A DNA stretch of 5,535 nt from NCBI GenBank assembly GCA_016763335.1, contig JAESUD010000311.1, positions 1 through 5,535 of the forward strand, given 5' to 3'. This DNA comes from Emcibacteraceae bacterium. GTDB lineage: Bacteria; Pseudomonadota; Alphaproteobacteria; Sphingomonadales; Emcibacteraceae. The first letter of the stretch is position 1. Each line of letters opens with the position of its first letter. The notes under the pieces were generated by a model, which saw nothing but the letters and a program-made list of their open reading frames with translations, searched no databases and was not told where the DNA came from. Both the position numbers and the translations under genes were made by a program. Shown in pieces: positions 1 through 5,230 of this stretch.

Positions 1-19
1 CGACCCAAAGCGGACACTC
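1..19 (-). repeat. copy A of a 19-base motif, overlapping the phoD stop
   Basis: On the minus strand GAGTGTCCGCTTTGGGTCG directly follows and overlaps the phoD TGA. It matches copy B (5212-5230, minus-strand sense) at 15 of 19 positions. The motif runs off the window edge, so its full extent is unknown. Confidence 0.35.
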
Positions 20-1835
20 AAGATGAGGTCATATCTTCTAATGTAATTTTTCCATCATCACCATCACCAGCGTTAAAACGTAGTGATTTTTTGTGACTTA
101 CGGTAAAATTTTTGCTTTCAATGTCTGAAACAACATACCAGTCGGCGGTGGAGTGTTTTTCAGTAAAGGTCACCGTCATATACCCTCGCCCACTGAGGCT
201 GGAATAAGCCATATGGTCATTCATATCACGATATTTTTGAGCTAATTCATCCACATGCATGGCGCCATCTCCATAACCAGGTGAGGTAATGCCTTGCACG
301 GCGAATTCGGCACCATAATGCTTACCGCCCTTTTCATGGCATAGCGAATGTGCCCACCCACAATGTGTATCTCCCGCAAGGACAACAGAATTATGGGTAT
401 GTTCTTCAAGCATATCTAGGACACGCTTTCTAGCTGGTTTATAACCGTCCCAAGCATCAGGGTTATATTGAAAACCAAGATCGTCAAACTTTTTCCAGCT
501 GGCTTTGTCCGCGTCACTCGCGGCGGCTATTTCTTTGTCCGTGTAAACCGATGAAACAGGCGGTCTTTCTTGATAGCTCATAATGACCTGTTGACCAAGA
601 ATTTGCCACGGCACATTTGCTTTTTTTGATTTCTCTAGCATTGCCTGAAGCCATTTTTCTTGTGGTGCGCCAAGCATGGATCGCTCTTCAGTTTTTAGAC
701 GTGTATGAAATGCTGCATAATCCTTGCGGTATTCCCAACCTTTCGGAAGAGTATCTTCTGTAAGGTCGCGCAATGTTTTTGCATCCGTGACTTCATCGCC
801 CTTAGCATCGTAAGCAACAGGAACCGTGGTTTTGCCGCCCATACCATTATCCACGGCTGTTCTCAACCAGTCTGCGTCTTCGTAGGTTAATCCTCGTTCG
901 CGTCCTATAATACGTGTATCAAGCATCACAAGCGTTGCCAAATTCCCAAATTCAAAAGAACGGTAACTGACAAACATTTGTTGTTCTCGTATGGGTAACC
1001 ATTCGAAATAAGCCTGATTTGCCGATGCCCGACGGGTGTGCCAATCACCTTCACCTGCATTATGATTTTCAGCGCCCGTAAAATAAGCGTTGTTGGCAAA
1101 CTCATGATCATCCCATGCACAGATGAAAGGATAACGTCTGTGAATTTCTTGAAGATCTTCGTCGGTTCTATATTGGGCGTAACGTGTTCTATAATCAGAA
1201 AGTGTTACGATTTCATGGGGAGGATCGACAAGGCGTCCCATTTTCGCTGCATTTTCTGATTGGTATTCCCCAATTTGATAATCATAAATATAATCACCAA
1301 GATGGAGAACCGCGTCAAACTGGCCATTGTCACAAAGAGCTTTGTAGGCGTTAAAATATCCAAACGGATAATTGGAACAGGAAACGACAGCAAGGCGAAC
1401 CTGTTTCATTCCTCTCTCACTCAAAGTGCGGGTTTCTCCAATCGGGGAAATTTGATCACCGACTTTAAAACGGTAAAAATAATCTTGTCCAGGCTCAAGC
1501 CCCGTTGCATCGGCCTTGGCTGTATAATCACTGCCTTGCCCTGTATGGATATGTCCTTTACTAACCACATTAGAGAACCCTTTATCGGTTGCCACTTCCC
1601 AGTTAATATGAACGATACCATTGTGATTATTCATGTCAGGTGTAACCCGTGTCCAAATAATAACCCGGTCTTGTAATGGGTCGCCGCTGGCGACACCATG
1701 GTTATAACTAATCTTTATTGCTTCTTGAGCATTAGCTATGCTTGATGTCCCTGCGACCGCAAGCGTTGCGGCAGCACCTGCTGGAATTGATTTTAAAACA
1801 CCTCTACGGCTTATTGTATTCTTTATGTTAGTCAT
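18..1835 (-). CDS. phoD: PhoD-family alkaline phosphatase, Tat-exported
   Basis: A complete 605-residue protein that should hydrolyse phosphodiesters and phosphomonoesters outside the inner membrane to release phosphate. The N-terminus carries a twin-arginine motif (SRRGVLK, Arg10-Arg11), an Ala-rich hydrophobic stretch and an AxA site (Ala-Asn-Ala, 34-36), so export by Tat is expected. Residues about 44-137 match the PhoD N-terminal beta-domain (HGVASGDP, then WTRVTP). The metallophosphatase core follows: VSCSNY (Cys153), HLGDYIYDY (Asp181, Tyr184), WDDHEFANN (about 241-249) and LAGDTHCGW (Asp489, His491). In the family these positions hold the iron and calcium ions; the assignment of individual ligands here is my inference. 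Tat export fits a cofactor loaded in the cytoplasm. The length is slightly long for the family because of an acidic tail (about 588-605). The start is supported by AAGGAA about nine bases upstream. It is transcribed away from the small basic-protein gene. Family assignment is secure; the substrate is not shown. Confidence 0.95.
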   Translation of the reverse strand: MTNIKNTISRRGVLKSIPAGAAATLAVAGTSSIANAQEAIKISYNHGVASGDPLQDRVIIWTRVTPDMNNHNGIVHINWEVATDKGFSNVVSKGHIHTGQGSDYTAKADATGLEPGQDYFYRFKVGDQISPIGETRTLSERGMKQVRLAVVSCSNYPFGYFNAYKALCDNGQFDAVLHLGDYIYDYQIGEYQSENAAKMGRLVDPPHEIVTLSDYRTRYAQYRTDEDLQEIHRRYPFICAWDDHEFANNAYFTGAENHNAGEGDWHTRRASANQAYFEWLPIREQQMFVSYRSFEFGNLATLVMLDTRIIGRERGLTYEDADWLRTAVDNGMGGKTTVPVAYDAKGDEVTDAKTLRDLTEDTLPKGWEYRKDYAAFHTRLKTEERSMLGAPQEKWLQAMLEKSKKANVPWQILGQQVIMSYQERPPVSSVYTDKEIAAASDADKASWKKFDDLGFQYNPDAWDGYKPARKRVLDMLEEHTHNSVVLAGDTHCGWAHSLCHEKGGKHYGAEFAVQGITSPGYGDGAMHVDELAQKYRDMNDHMAYSSLSGRGYMTVTFTEKHSTADWYVVSDIESKNFTVSHKKSLRFNAGDGDDGKITLEDMTSS

Positions 1836-1956
1836 TTTGATAGTTCCTTTTTATGATACCGTAATGCATTGCTTGGCATTGTCATTTGCCTTTTTGAGAT
1901 GTTCAGGAAAATTATGTCTACACATTGAACCTATCGGGCCCGTCACACAACCCGAA

Positions 1957-1985
1957 ATGTTAGAAAATAAAATAATGGTTATCAA
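1957..1985 (-). promoter_or_regulatory. candidate sigma70-type promoter for phoD
   Basis: On the minus strand TTGATA (1985-1980, five of six to consensus) is followed after exactly 17 bases by TAACAT (1962-1957, four of six). It would leave a leader of about 115 bases before the phoD start. It is the best pair I found by eye in the region. I see no Pho box (two CTGTCAT-like halves 11 bases apart) at the -35, so phosphate control cannot be read from the sequence. Confidence 0.35.
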
Positions 1986-2016
1986 AGGCTTATTGTGAAA
2001 TGCATAATGTCCTCAA

Positions 2017-2030
2017 TCAATAATTATTGA
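2017..2030. repeat. perfect 14-base palindrome, possible operator
   Basis: TCAATAATTATTGA reads the same on both strands. It lies about 30 bases upstream of the -35 of the proposed phoD promoter, between the two divergent genes. That place and two-fold symmetry would suit a dimeric regulator, but no regulator gene is nearby. AT-rich palindromes of this size also arise by chance. Confidence 0.35.
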
Positions 2031-2081
2031 ATCTTGAATGCCTGCTTTCAGCGGTGATCTCAAGTGAACGCTGCAACACGG

Positions 2082-2111
2082 TGGTTAAATTTTATAAATA
2101 TAACCATTTTT
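2082..2111 (+). other. 25-base hairpin-forming palindrome followed by five T
   Basis: The arms TGGTTA (2082-2087) and TAACCA (2101-2106) pair over six bases. After one A-A mismatch, four more A-T pairs (2089-2092 with 2096-2099) close a three-base loop. Five T follow at 2107-2111. It could be a weak intrinsic terminator for rightward transcription entering from the phoD side, or a two-fold operator. No plus-strand gene lies upstream, so a terminator would have to serve antisense RNA or an unrecognised small RNA. Confidence 0.35.
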
Positions 2112-2212
2112 GACTGATCCAAATCGATCTAAAACAAACCCTTTGATTATCCAATTCAACCTTACTTCCTTTTTTTTCAAATATAAGCTACTGTATGCAT
2201 TAACCATAAAGA

Positions 2213-2218
2213 AAGAGG
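2213..2218 (+). promoter_or_regulatory. ribosome binding site that decides the small-protein start
   Basis: AAGAGG ends eight bases before the ATG at 2227. It is the only good ribosome site in the frame and argues for the 69-residue product rather than the longer TTG-initiated frame beginning at 2110. Confidence 0.7.
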
Positions 2219-2226
2219 TCATTTCG

Positions 2227-2436
2227 ATGAGTAAAGCCAGAGCACGTGAACGTAAGAAAAAAAGATTAGCCCGAGCGCATGAGACAGGTGTTGCCCCAAC
2301 GCCCCCTGCCATCGCAGAGCAAAATCATAATATGGGCAAATACGACGCTCAATCAAACAAAGGCAGCAAAGGCAGCGGCGGTAAGAGCATTCCAAACTTG
2401 GCGGCCTCTAGCCGCGGCGCGGCGCGGTCTGGTTAA
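2227..2436 (+). CDS. small highly basic protein, function unknown
   Basis: A 69-residue protein that I cannot assign to a named family, though it resembles short conserved hypothetical proteins of alphaproteobacteria. Residues 2-16 contain nine Lys/Arg and probably form a charged helix. The middle (about 22-46) has a Pro-rich patch (APTPPAIA) and then AEQNHNMGKYDAQ. The end is rich in Gly, Ser, Ala and Arg (GAARSG). It has no Cys, Trp or Phe, no signal peptide and no membrane segment, so it is probably cytoplasmic and largely disordered. Nucleic-acid or ribosome binding is plausible from charge alone, but this is inference. The start is fixed by AAGAGG at 2213-2218, eight bases before ATG; an upstream TTG in the same frame would add 39 unrelated residues and has no such site. 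The last third is clearly GC-richer than the surroundings because of Gly/Ala/Arg codons. A probable terminator follows, so it seems to be transcribed alone. Confidence 0.75.
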   Translation: MSKARARERKKKRLARAHETGVAPTPPAIAEQNHNMGKYDAQSNKGSKGSGGKSIPNLAASSRGAARSG

Positions 2437-2451
2437 AAAGCGTGGCCGGGG

Positions 2452-2480
2452 CAATATTAAAGCCAATATTGGTTTGTTTT
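2452..2480 (+). terminator. probable intrinsic terminator after the small basic-protein gene
   Basis: CAATATT (2452-2458) and AATATTG (2465-2471) form a seven-pair stem with the loop AAAGCC. They are followed by G and then TTTGTTTT (2473-2480). It begins 16 bases after the stop codon. The stem is AT-rich, so termination may be leaky, but position and T-tract fit. Confidence 0.5.
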
Positions 2481-2611
2481 CGGTCATATTTCGTCATCAA
2501 ACAAAGGTAATTTTTACATTAGATTCTGAATTCGGTAGTAATAATCATGAATTTGGTTGACTTATATTCCTAAGTAGTGTCAAAGGCGCATACGTTTGAT
2601 TAATACTTTTA

Positions 2612-2641
2612 CTTACACATCCACTTCTCTTTCCGAATAAT
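2612..2641 (+). promoter_or_regulatory. candidate promoter of the cold-shock gene
   Basis: CTTACA (2612-2617, four of six to the -35 consensus) and AATAAT (2636-2641, five of six to the -10) are 18 bases apart. Transcription from here would give a leader of roughly 95-100 bases, in line with the long leaders known for cold-shock genes. Alternative TTGACT (2557) and TTGATT (2596) lack a -10 at a proper distance. Weak evidence. Confidence 0.3.
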
Positions 2642-2661
2642 TAGGTTCAGTCGAGGGTAAT

Positions 2662-2715
2662 AGACGTAAGTCTTTATCAAGCTCACATATTCAGTTACAG
2701 TTAAGTGACTGAATA
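2662..2715 (+). promoter_or_regulatory. structured 5' leader of the cold-shock mRNA
   Basis: Two hairpins precede the ribosome site. The first is AGAC-GTAA-GTCT (2662-2673), a four-pair stem closed by a GNRA-type tetraloop. The second pairs 2688-2698 with 2705-2715: eleven pairs including one G-U, with the loop AGTTAA. It ends 17 bases before the ribosome site AAGGA at 2733-2737. Structured leaders govern temperature-dependent stability and translation in known csp mRNAs; that this one does so is inference. GACGTA at 2663-2668 matches the core of the cold box of E. coli cspA, but six bases is weak evidence. Confidence 0.5.
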
Positions 2716-2745
2716 AATACTAATAATTTTATAAGGAAAAATAAT

Positions 2746-2949
2746 ATGGCAATTGGTACAGTAAAATGGTTTAACCCTGCAAAAGGTTTTGGTTTTATCG
2801 AGCCTGAAAACGGCGGCAACGATGTGTTTGTTCACATTAGTGCTGTTGAGCAATCAGGTCTTTCAACATTGGACGAAGGTCAAAAGATCGAATTTGAAGT
2901 TCAAGAAGAAAGAGGCAAGCAGTCTGCTTGTAACTTAAAAGCTGCTTAA
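2746..2949 (+). CDS. csp: cold-shock protein (CspA family, single CSD domain)
   Basis: A 67-residue single cold-shock domain, the usual length for the bacterial family. It binds single-stranded RNA and DNA and acts as an RNA chaperone in the cytoplasm. Both nucleic-acid motifs are intact: RNP1 as KGFGFI (13-18) and RNP2 as VFVHI (27-31). The conserved surface aromatics Trp8, Phe15, Phe17, Phe28 and His30 are present, and the N-terminal strand GTVKWFN is canonical. The start has AAGGA at 2733-2737, eight bases upstream. The gene stands alone, with its own structured leader and a strong terminator 28 bases after the stop. Whether it is induced by cold or expressed constitutively cannot be read from the protein, since family paralogues differ in this. 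Confidence 0.97.
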   Translation: MAIGTVKWFNPAKGFGFIEPENGGNDVFVHISAVEQSGLSTLDEGQKIEFEVQEERGKQSACNLKAA

Positions 2950-2976
2950 TTAAAGCACCATAATTAGTTATTAATT

Positions 2977-3015
2977 AAACACGGGTCATATATAAGACCC
3001 GTGTTTTTTTGTTTT
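2977..3015. terminator. strong intrinsic terminator, probably bidirectional, between convergent csp and the LysE-type gene
   Basis: AAACACGGGTC (2977-2987) pairs perfectly with GACCCGTGTTT (2996-3006) around the loop ATATATAA. Rightward it is followed by a run of seven T (3004-3010) and then GTTTT, a textbook terminator for csp. Leftward the stem ends in TTTAATTAAT, and the LysE-type gene stops only about 20 bases before it. It can therefore plausibly end both transcripts. Confidence 0.92.
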
Positions 3016-3026
3016 AAAACAAAAAA

Positions 3027-3644
3027 TTATCTCGTTGAGGCCATCCAGACACCGGCGCCGACCATGAAGCTTCCCCCCGTATAGCCAAACCATTTCACCG
3101 CCGACTCACTTTGAAATATTTTTCGCGCCCTTGCCGCTAATATGACGTACCCCATAAGGGCAACGCCCGTTACCACTGATGAGGTGGTAATAAGAACGAG
3201 AAACTGCAGCCATAAATCACCCGTTGGATCAATAAATTGGGTCAAAAATGCCAAATAGAAAGCCAATGCTTTTGGGTTTAATAATGCCGTCCAGAAACCG
3301 TCTCTTAAGTTATCTTTCGCACTTACTTGCTTACTCTCGATAGATGAAGATTTTGAATTTCGTGCTTCCAGTATCTGTGAAAGTCCTAAATAAATCATAT
3401 AACATACACCTGCCCACTTCATAATTTGGAAAAGAAACGGTGAGGTTTCCAAAATGGCCCCCACGCCTAATAGAGAAAATATCATCAACACAATCCCTGC
3501 GATGAGATCACCAACAATACATATAATTGCCGCTCTCGTCCCTTGCGTTATAGCACGCCCTGTAATCAACATTACGCTTGGACCCGGTATCAAAGTTAAA
3601 ACTGCCGTCGCAATTATAAAGCCAACCCATAATTCAAAATTCAT
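3027..3644 (-). CDS. LysE/RhtB-family exporter (amino-acid or metabolite efflux)
   Basis: A 205-residue inner-membrane protein of the LysE/RhtB family, whose members export amino acids such as lysine, threonine and homoserine lactone. It has the usual length and about six hydrophobic segments (roughly 5-25, 38-60, 70-92, 113-137, 143-170, 182-202). Family marks are PGPS near the N-terminus (Pro20-Gly21-Pro22), the GYMIYLG-like stretch near 79-87 (here AGVCYMIYLG) and LLNPKA (Asn123-Pro124-Lys125). A charged loop rich in Ser and Lys (about 94-112) separates segments three and four. The substrate cannot be told from sequence. The ATG shares its A with the TAA stop of the upstream SGNH hydrolase gene (TAATG), and only a weak ribosome site (GTGAG) is present, so translation is probably coupled to that gene. 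A shared terminator follows. Confidence 0.92.
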   Translation of the reverse strand: MNFELWVGFIIATAVLTLIPGPSVMLITGRAITQGTRAAIICIVGDLIAGIVLMIFSLLGVGAILETSPFLFQIMKWAGVCYMIYLGLSQILEARNSKSSSIESKQVSAKDNLRDGFWTALLNPKALAFYLAFLTQFIDPTGDLWLQFLVLITTSSVVTGVALMGYVILAARARKIFQSESAVKWFGYTGGSFMVGAGVWMASTR

Positions 3645-4408
3645 TATTCAGACTCACTTTTGATAATTCCATCAGACATTAATTTATTTAATGTTGGGGT
3701 TATTGCTTTTGACCAGATACCGTAGCCGACTTCATATGGGTGTAAGAAATCGGGCATGACTTCGGCGGATAATGTGCCGTCTTCTTCTAAGAAATTTTCA
3801 TTTATATTCATAAAAAATATATTTTTATCATCTGCTAAGTCCGGCAACTGCCTATTAATTTCGTTATTACGAATGCGCATAAAGTCATTCGGGTTTTCAC
3901 CACGCGGAAAAATCGCCAATAATAATATTTTAGTCCTCGGCAAGCGTGACCGCAGTTCAAAAAGCACTGTTTTTATACCTTTCAAGGTTTCACCTGCCGG
4001 GGTTATACCATTGCCGGTATTATTGGTCCCGATCATCAACACGCCAACCTTTGGTGATATGCCGTCAACTTCACCATTTTGCAATCGCCAGATTAAATGT
4101 TCTGTCCTATCGCCACTAAACCCTAAATTGACCACATTCCATTTAGAGAATGTTTCGTTCCAATTATCATGCGCCCGTTCGGGCCATTTATGCGTGATGC
4201 TATCCCCGATCATCAATAGATCCACATTGCCTTGTTTGACAGCCTGCAATATGCCTTGGTGACGTTCGGCCCACCACGGCGCCCCAATGCGGCTAACGGG
4301 TGTTGTTGTAACATCTTGCGGATTAATATCATCCGTTAACTGCACCGCTGCTATGCTCGCGCAACATATGACGACAAATGAACATAGTAATAATATTATT
4401 CGCTTCAT
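3644..4408 (-). CDS. exported SGNH/GDSL hydrolase, PAF-acetylhydrolase-like
   Basis: A 254-residue esterase-type protein. The first 21 or so residues (MKR, then a hydrophobic core with CCASIAA) form a Sec-type signal peptide; the two cysteines lack the small residue before them that a lipobox needs, so it is probably soluble in the periplasm. All SGNH blocks are present: IGDSIT with nucleophile Ser70, NLGFSGDRT (about 94-102) with the oxyanion glycine, IGTNN (126-130) with Asn129, and DFLHP with Asp220 and His223. The PWWAERH stretch before the catalytic block resembles the subgroup similar to the PAF-acetylhydrolase catalytic subunit. In that family the enzymes remove acetyl or acyl groups; the substrate here is unknown. 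I chose ATG at 4408 because AGAGGG lies eight bases before it; a GTG three codons earlier overlaps that site. It is the first gene of an operon with the LysE-type exporter. Confidence 0.92.
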   Translation of the reverse strand: MKRIILLLCSFVVICCASIAAVQLTDDINPQDVTTTPVSRIGAPWWAERHQGILQAVKQGNVDLLMIGDSITHKWPERAHDNWNETFSKWNVVNLGFSGDRTEHLIWRLQNGEVDGISPKVGVLMIGTNNTGNGITPAGETLKGIKTVLFELRSRLPRTKILLLAIFPRGENPNDFMRIRNNEINRQLPDLADDKNIFFMNINENFLEEDGTLSAEVMPDFLHPYEVGYGIWSKAITPTLNKLMSDGIIKSESE

Positions 4409-4416
4409 ATCCCTCA

Positions 4417-4422
4417 CCCTCT
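4417..4422 (-). promoter_or_regulatory. ribosome binding site that decides the SGNH hydrolase start
   Basis: AGAGGG on the minus strand lies eight bases before ATG at 4408. The GTG at 4417-4415 begins inside this site and could not use it, so the shorter product is preferred. Confidence 0.65.
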
Positions 4423-4591
4423 ATTTTTTTGACAATAAAAACTACACCGTGCTAACAATCAGATCAAGGTCTAGCATTGAACCGCGAACACGCGAACTTA
4501 AGAAAGGTGTCGAGCAGCATGACTGCATTCAGGTCAAATCAGGAATTTAGATTTTCTCTTGATTTATATTACACCGAGGGCAATACATATA

Positions 4592-4620
4592 TTGATCCGA
4601 TTATTCTGACCCCCTACCAT
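4592..4620 (+). promoter_or_regulatory. candidate promoter of the SnoaL-like gene
   Basis: TTGATC (4592-4597, four of six) and TACCAT (4615-4620, four of six) are separated by exactly 17 bases. Transcription would start near 4627, giving a short leader of about 30 bases. Hexamer matches are modest, but spacing and position fit. Confidence 0.4.
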
Positions 4621-4657
4621 AATAATTATAGCCACATTAAAATGAAAGAAAAATGAT

Positions 4658-5125
4658 ATGTCATTCTTACGTATTAAACCTAACCTTCTGCTATGTTTGT
4701 TAACGCTGTTTTTATATGCACCCTTCGCACAGGCAGATGACAAAGAAGATGTCTTGAATGTTGTTTTAAAATGGGCGTCGCTTGAAAATAATTTAATGGC
4801 CCAAGCAGAATTGGTCACAGATGACCGTGTTCAATTATTTGAAATGTGGCGCCGTGTTGATCAGGCACAGAATTTAAAAGTACAGCTGGCTCAAAGAGCC
4901 TCAACATTAAAACAAGATCCCGACTGGAAAGTCATTGTCACTGTAGAAGCCCCTATGGTCCGCATATACGGTGATGACGCCGCAGTGGTAAGCTTTAAAC
5001 GCATGTATGAAGTTATTCCAGGGATTGGTGCGCCAAAACCAATGTGGCAAACATATATTTCAATGACATTAATAAAAGAAAATAACATATGGAAAATTGC
5101 CCACATGCACGGTTCCGGTGATTAA
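4658..5125 (+). CDS. secreted SnoaL-like (NTF2-fold) protein of unknown role
   Basis: A 155-residue protein with a clear Sec signal peptide: basic start (Arg5, Lys7), hydrophobic core about 9-22, and cleavage expected after Ala-Gln-Ala (24-26). The mature part looks like the SnoaL/DUF4440-type NTF2 fold. It has an N-terminal helix (DKEDVLNVVLKWASLEN), a long helical middle, then beta strands with VTVEAPMVRIYGDDAAVVSF and the closing IWKIAHMHGS pattern typical of the fold. Such proteins are pocket-forming dimers used either as small enzymes or as binding modules, so the function cannot be named. The region around 57-92 (MWRRVDQAQNLKVQLAQRAS) is longer and more helical than in minimal members. 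The start has only a poor ribosome site (AAAGAAA), preceded by a four-codon mini-frame. Fold assignment is moderately sure; periplasmic location is inferred from the signal. Confidence 0.8.
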   Translation: MSFLRIKPNLLLCLLTLFLYAPFAQADDKEDVLNVVLKWASLENNLMAQAELVTDDRVQLFEMWRRVDQAQNLKVQLAQRASTLKQDPDWKVIVTVEAPMVRIYGDDAAVVSFKRMYEVIPGIGAPKPMWQTYISMTLIKENNIWKIAHMHGSGD

Positions 5126-5130
5126 TCACC
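5117..5130 (+). repeat. perfect palindrome over the stop codon of the SnoaL-like gene
   Basis: GGTGATTAATCACC is a perfect 14-base palindrome containing the TAA stop (5123-5125). As RNA it gives five pairs closed by TTAA. No T-tract follows, so it is not a standard terminator; it could protect the 3' end or be chance. No better terminator is seen after this gene. Confidence 0.4.
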
Positions 5131-5211
5131 TATAACTTCCTAATGATCGATTGCAGCAGGTAAAATAAATTTCTTTGATATTAGTGGAATGACTACTTAC
5201 GACGGTGACCT

Positions 5212-5230
5212 CAACCAAAAGCAGACAGTC
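5212..5230 (-). repeat. copy B of the 19-base motif
   Basis: On the minus strand GACTGTCTGCTTTTGGTTG, 15 of 19 identical to copy A at the left end. It lies 86 bases after the SnoaL-like stop in a stretch with no gene. I have an impression that motifs of this type are scattered between genes in many proteobacteria, but this needs a search. Confidence 0.35.

Larger units (their letters stand above)
1836..2226. other. divergent intergenic region between phoD and the small basic-protein gene
   Basis: About 390 bases without a supported gene. It holds the phoD ribosome site (AAGGAA), the candidate phoD promoter, a perfect 14-base palindrome at 2017-2030, a longer imperfect palindrome at 2082-2106, and a spaced GCATTG repeat (1866-1871 and 1876-1881, exactly one helical turn apart). 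Open frames crossing it have no ribosome site and no recognisable protein. I found no convincing -35/-10 pair for the plus-strand gene. Confidence 0.6.
2437..2745 (+). other. intergenic region and leader of the cold-shock gene
   Basis: About 310 bases without a supported gene. The left end holds the terminator of the small-protein gene. The right end holds a candidate promoter and a leader with two hairpins before the cold-shock gene. The middle (about 2481-2610) shows only AT-rich sequence with isolated TTGACT and TTGATT hexamers that lack good partners. Confidence 0.6.
4409..4657. other. divergent intergenic region between the SGNH hydrolase and SnoaL-like genes
   Basis: About 250 bases without a supported gene. 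It holds the SGNH ribosome site, a short tandem repeat (CGCGAAC at 4483-4489 and 4491-4497), and a candidate promoter for the rightward gene. No good promoter pair is visible for the leftward operon; TTGTTA and TATTGT occur but only 15 bases apart. A four-codon frame (ATG at 4642 to TGA at 4656) ends one base before the SnoaL-like start. Confidence 0.5.

Noticed and set aside
705..1676. Several open frames on the plus strand opposite phoD, up to 138 codons
   Set aside because: They lie antisense to a clear enzyme gene, lack ribosome sites and give protein sequences with no recognisable pattern.
1872..1885. Possible Pho box near TTGGCATTGTCAT upstream of phoD
   Set aside because: The halves are spaced seven rather than eleven bases apart, and the motif sits downstream of the best promoter, so it does not support PhoB control.
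2110..2226. Upstream TTG extension of the small basic-protein frame by 39 residues
   Set aside because: The extension has no ribosome site, begins inside the T-run after the 2082-2106 hairpin, and has a composition unlike the rest, whereas ATG at 2227 has AAGAGG eight bases upstream.
2279..2560. A 93-codon plus-strand frame overlapping the small basic-protein gene in another frame
   Set aside because: It has no ribosome site and runs through the likely terminator and AT-rich spacer; the other frame has better start signals.
3756..4262. A 168-codon plus-strand frame opposite the SGNH hydrolase
   Set aside because: It is the antisense shadow of a gene whose catalytic motifs are all intact on the minus strand.
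4364..4405. Lipoprotein signal in the SGNH hydrolase (two Cys in VICCAS)
   Set aside because: Neither cysteine is preceded by Ala, Gly or Ser, as a lipobox requires.
4479..4497. Alphaproteobacterial LexA box (GAAC-N7-GAAC)
   Set aside because: Spacings between the three GAAC copies are 3, 4 and 11 bases; none gives the required N7.
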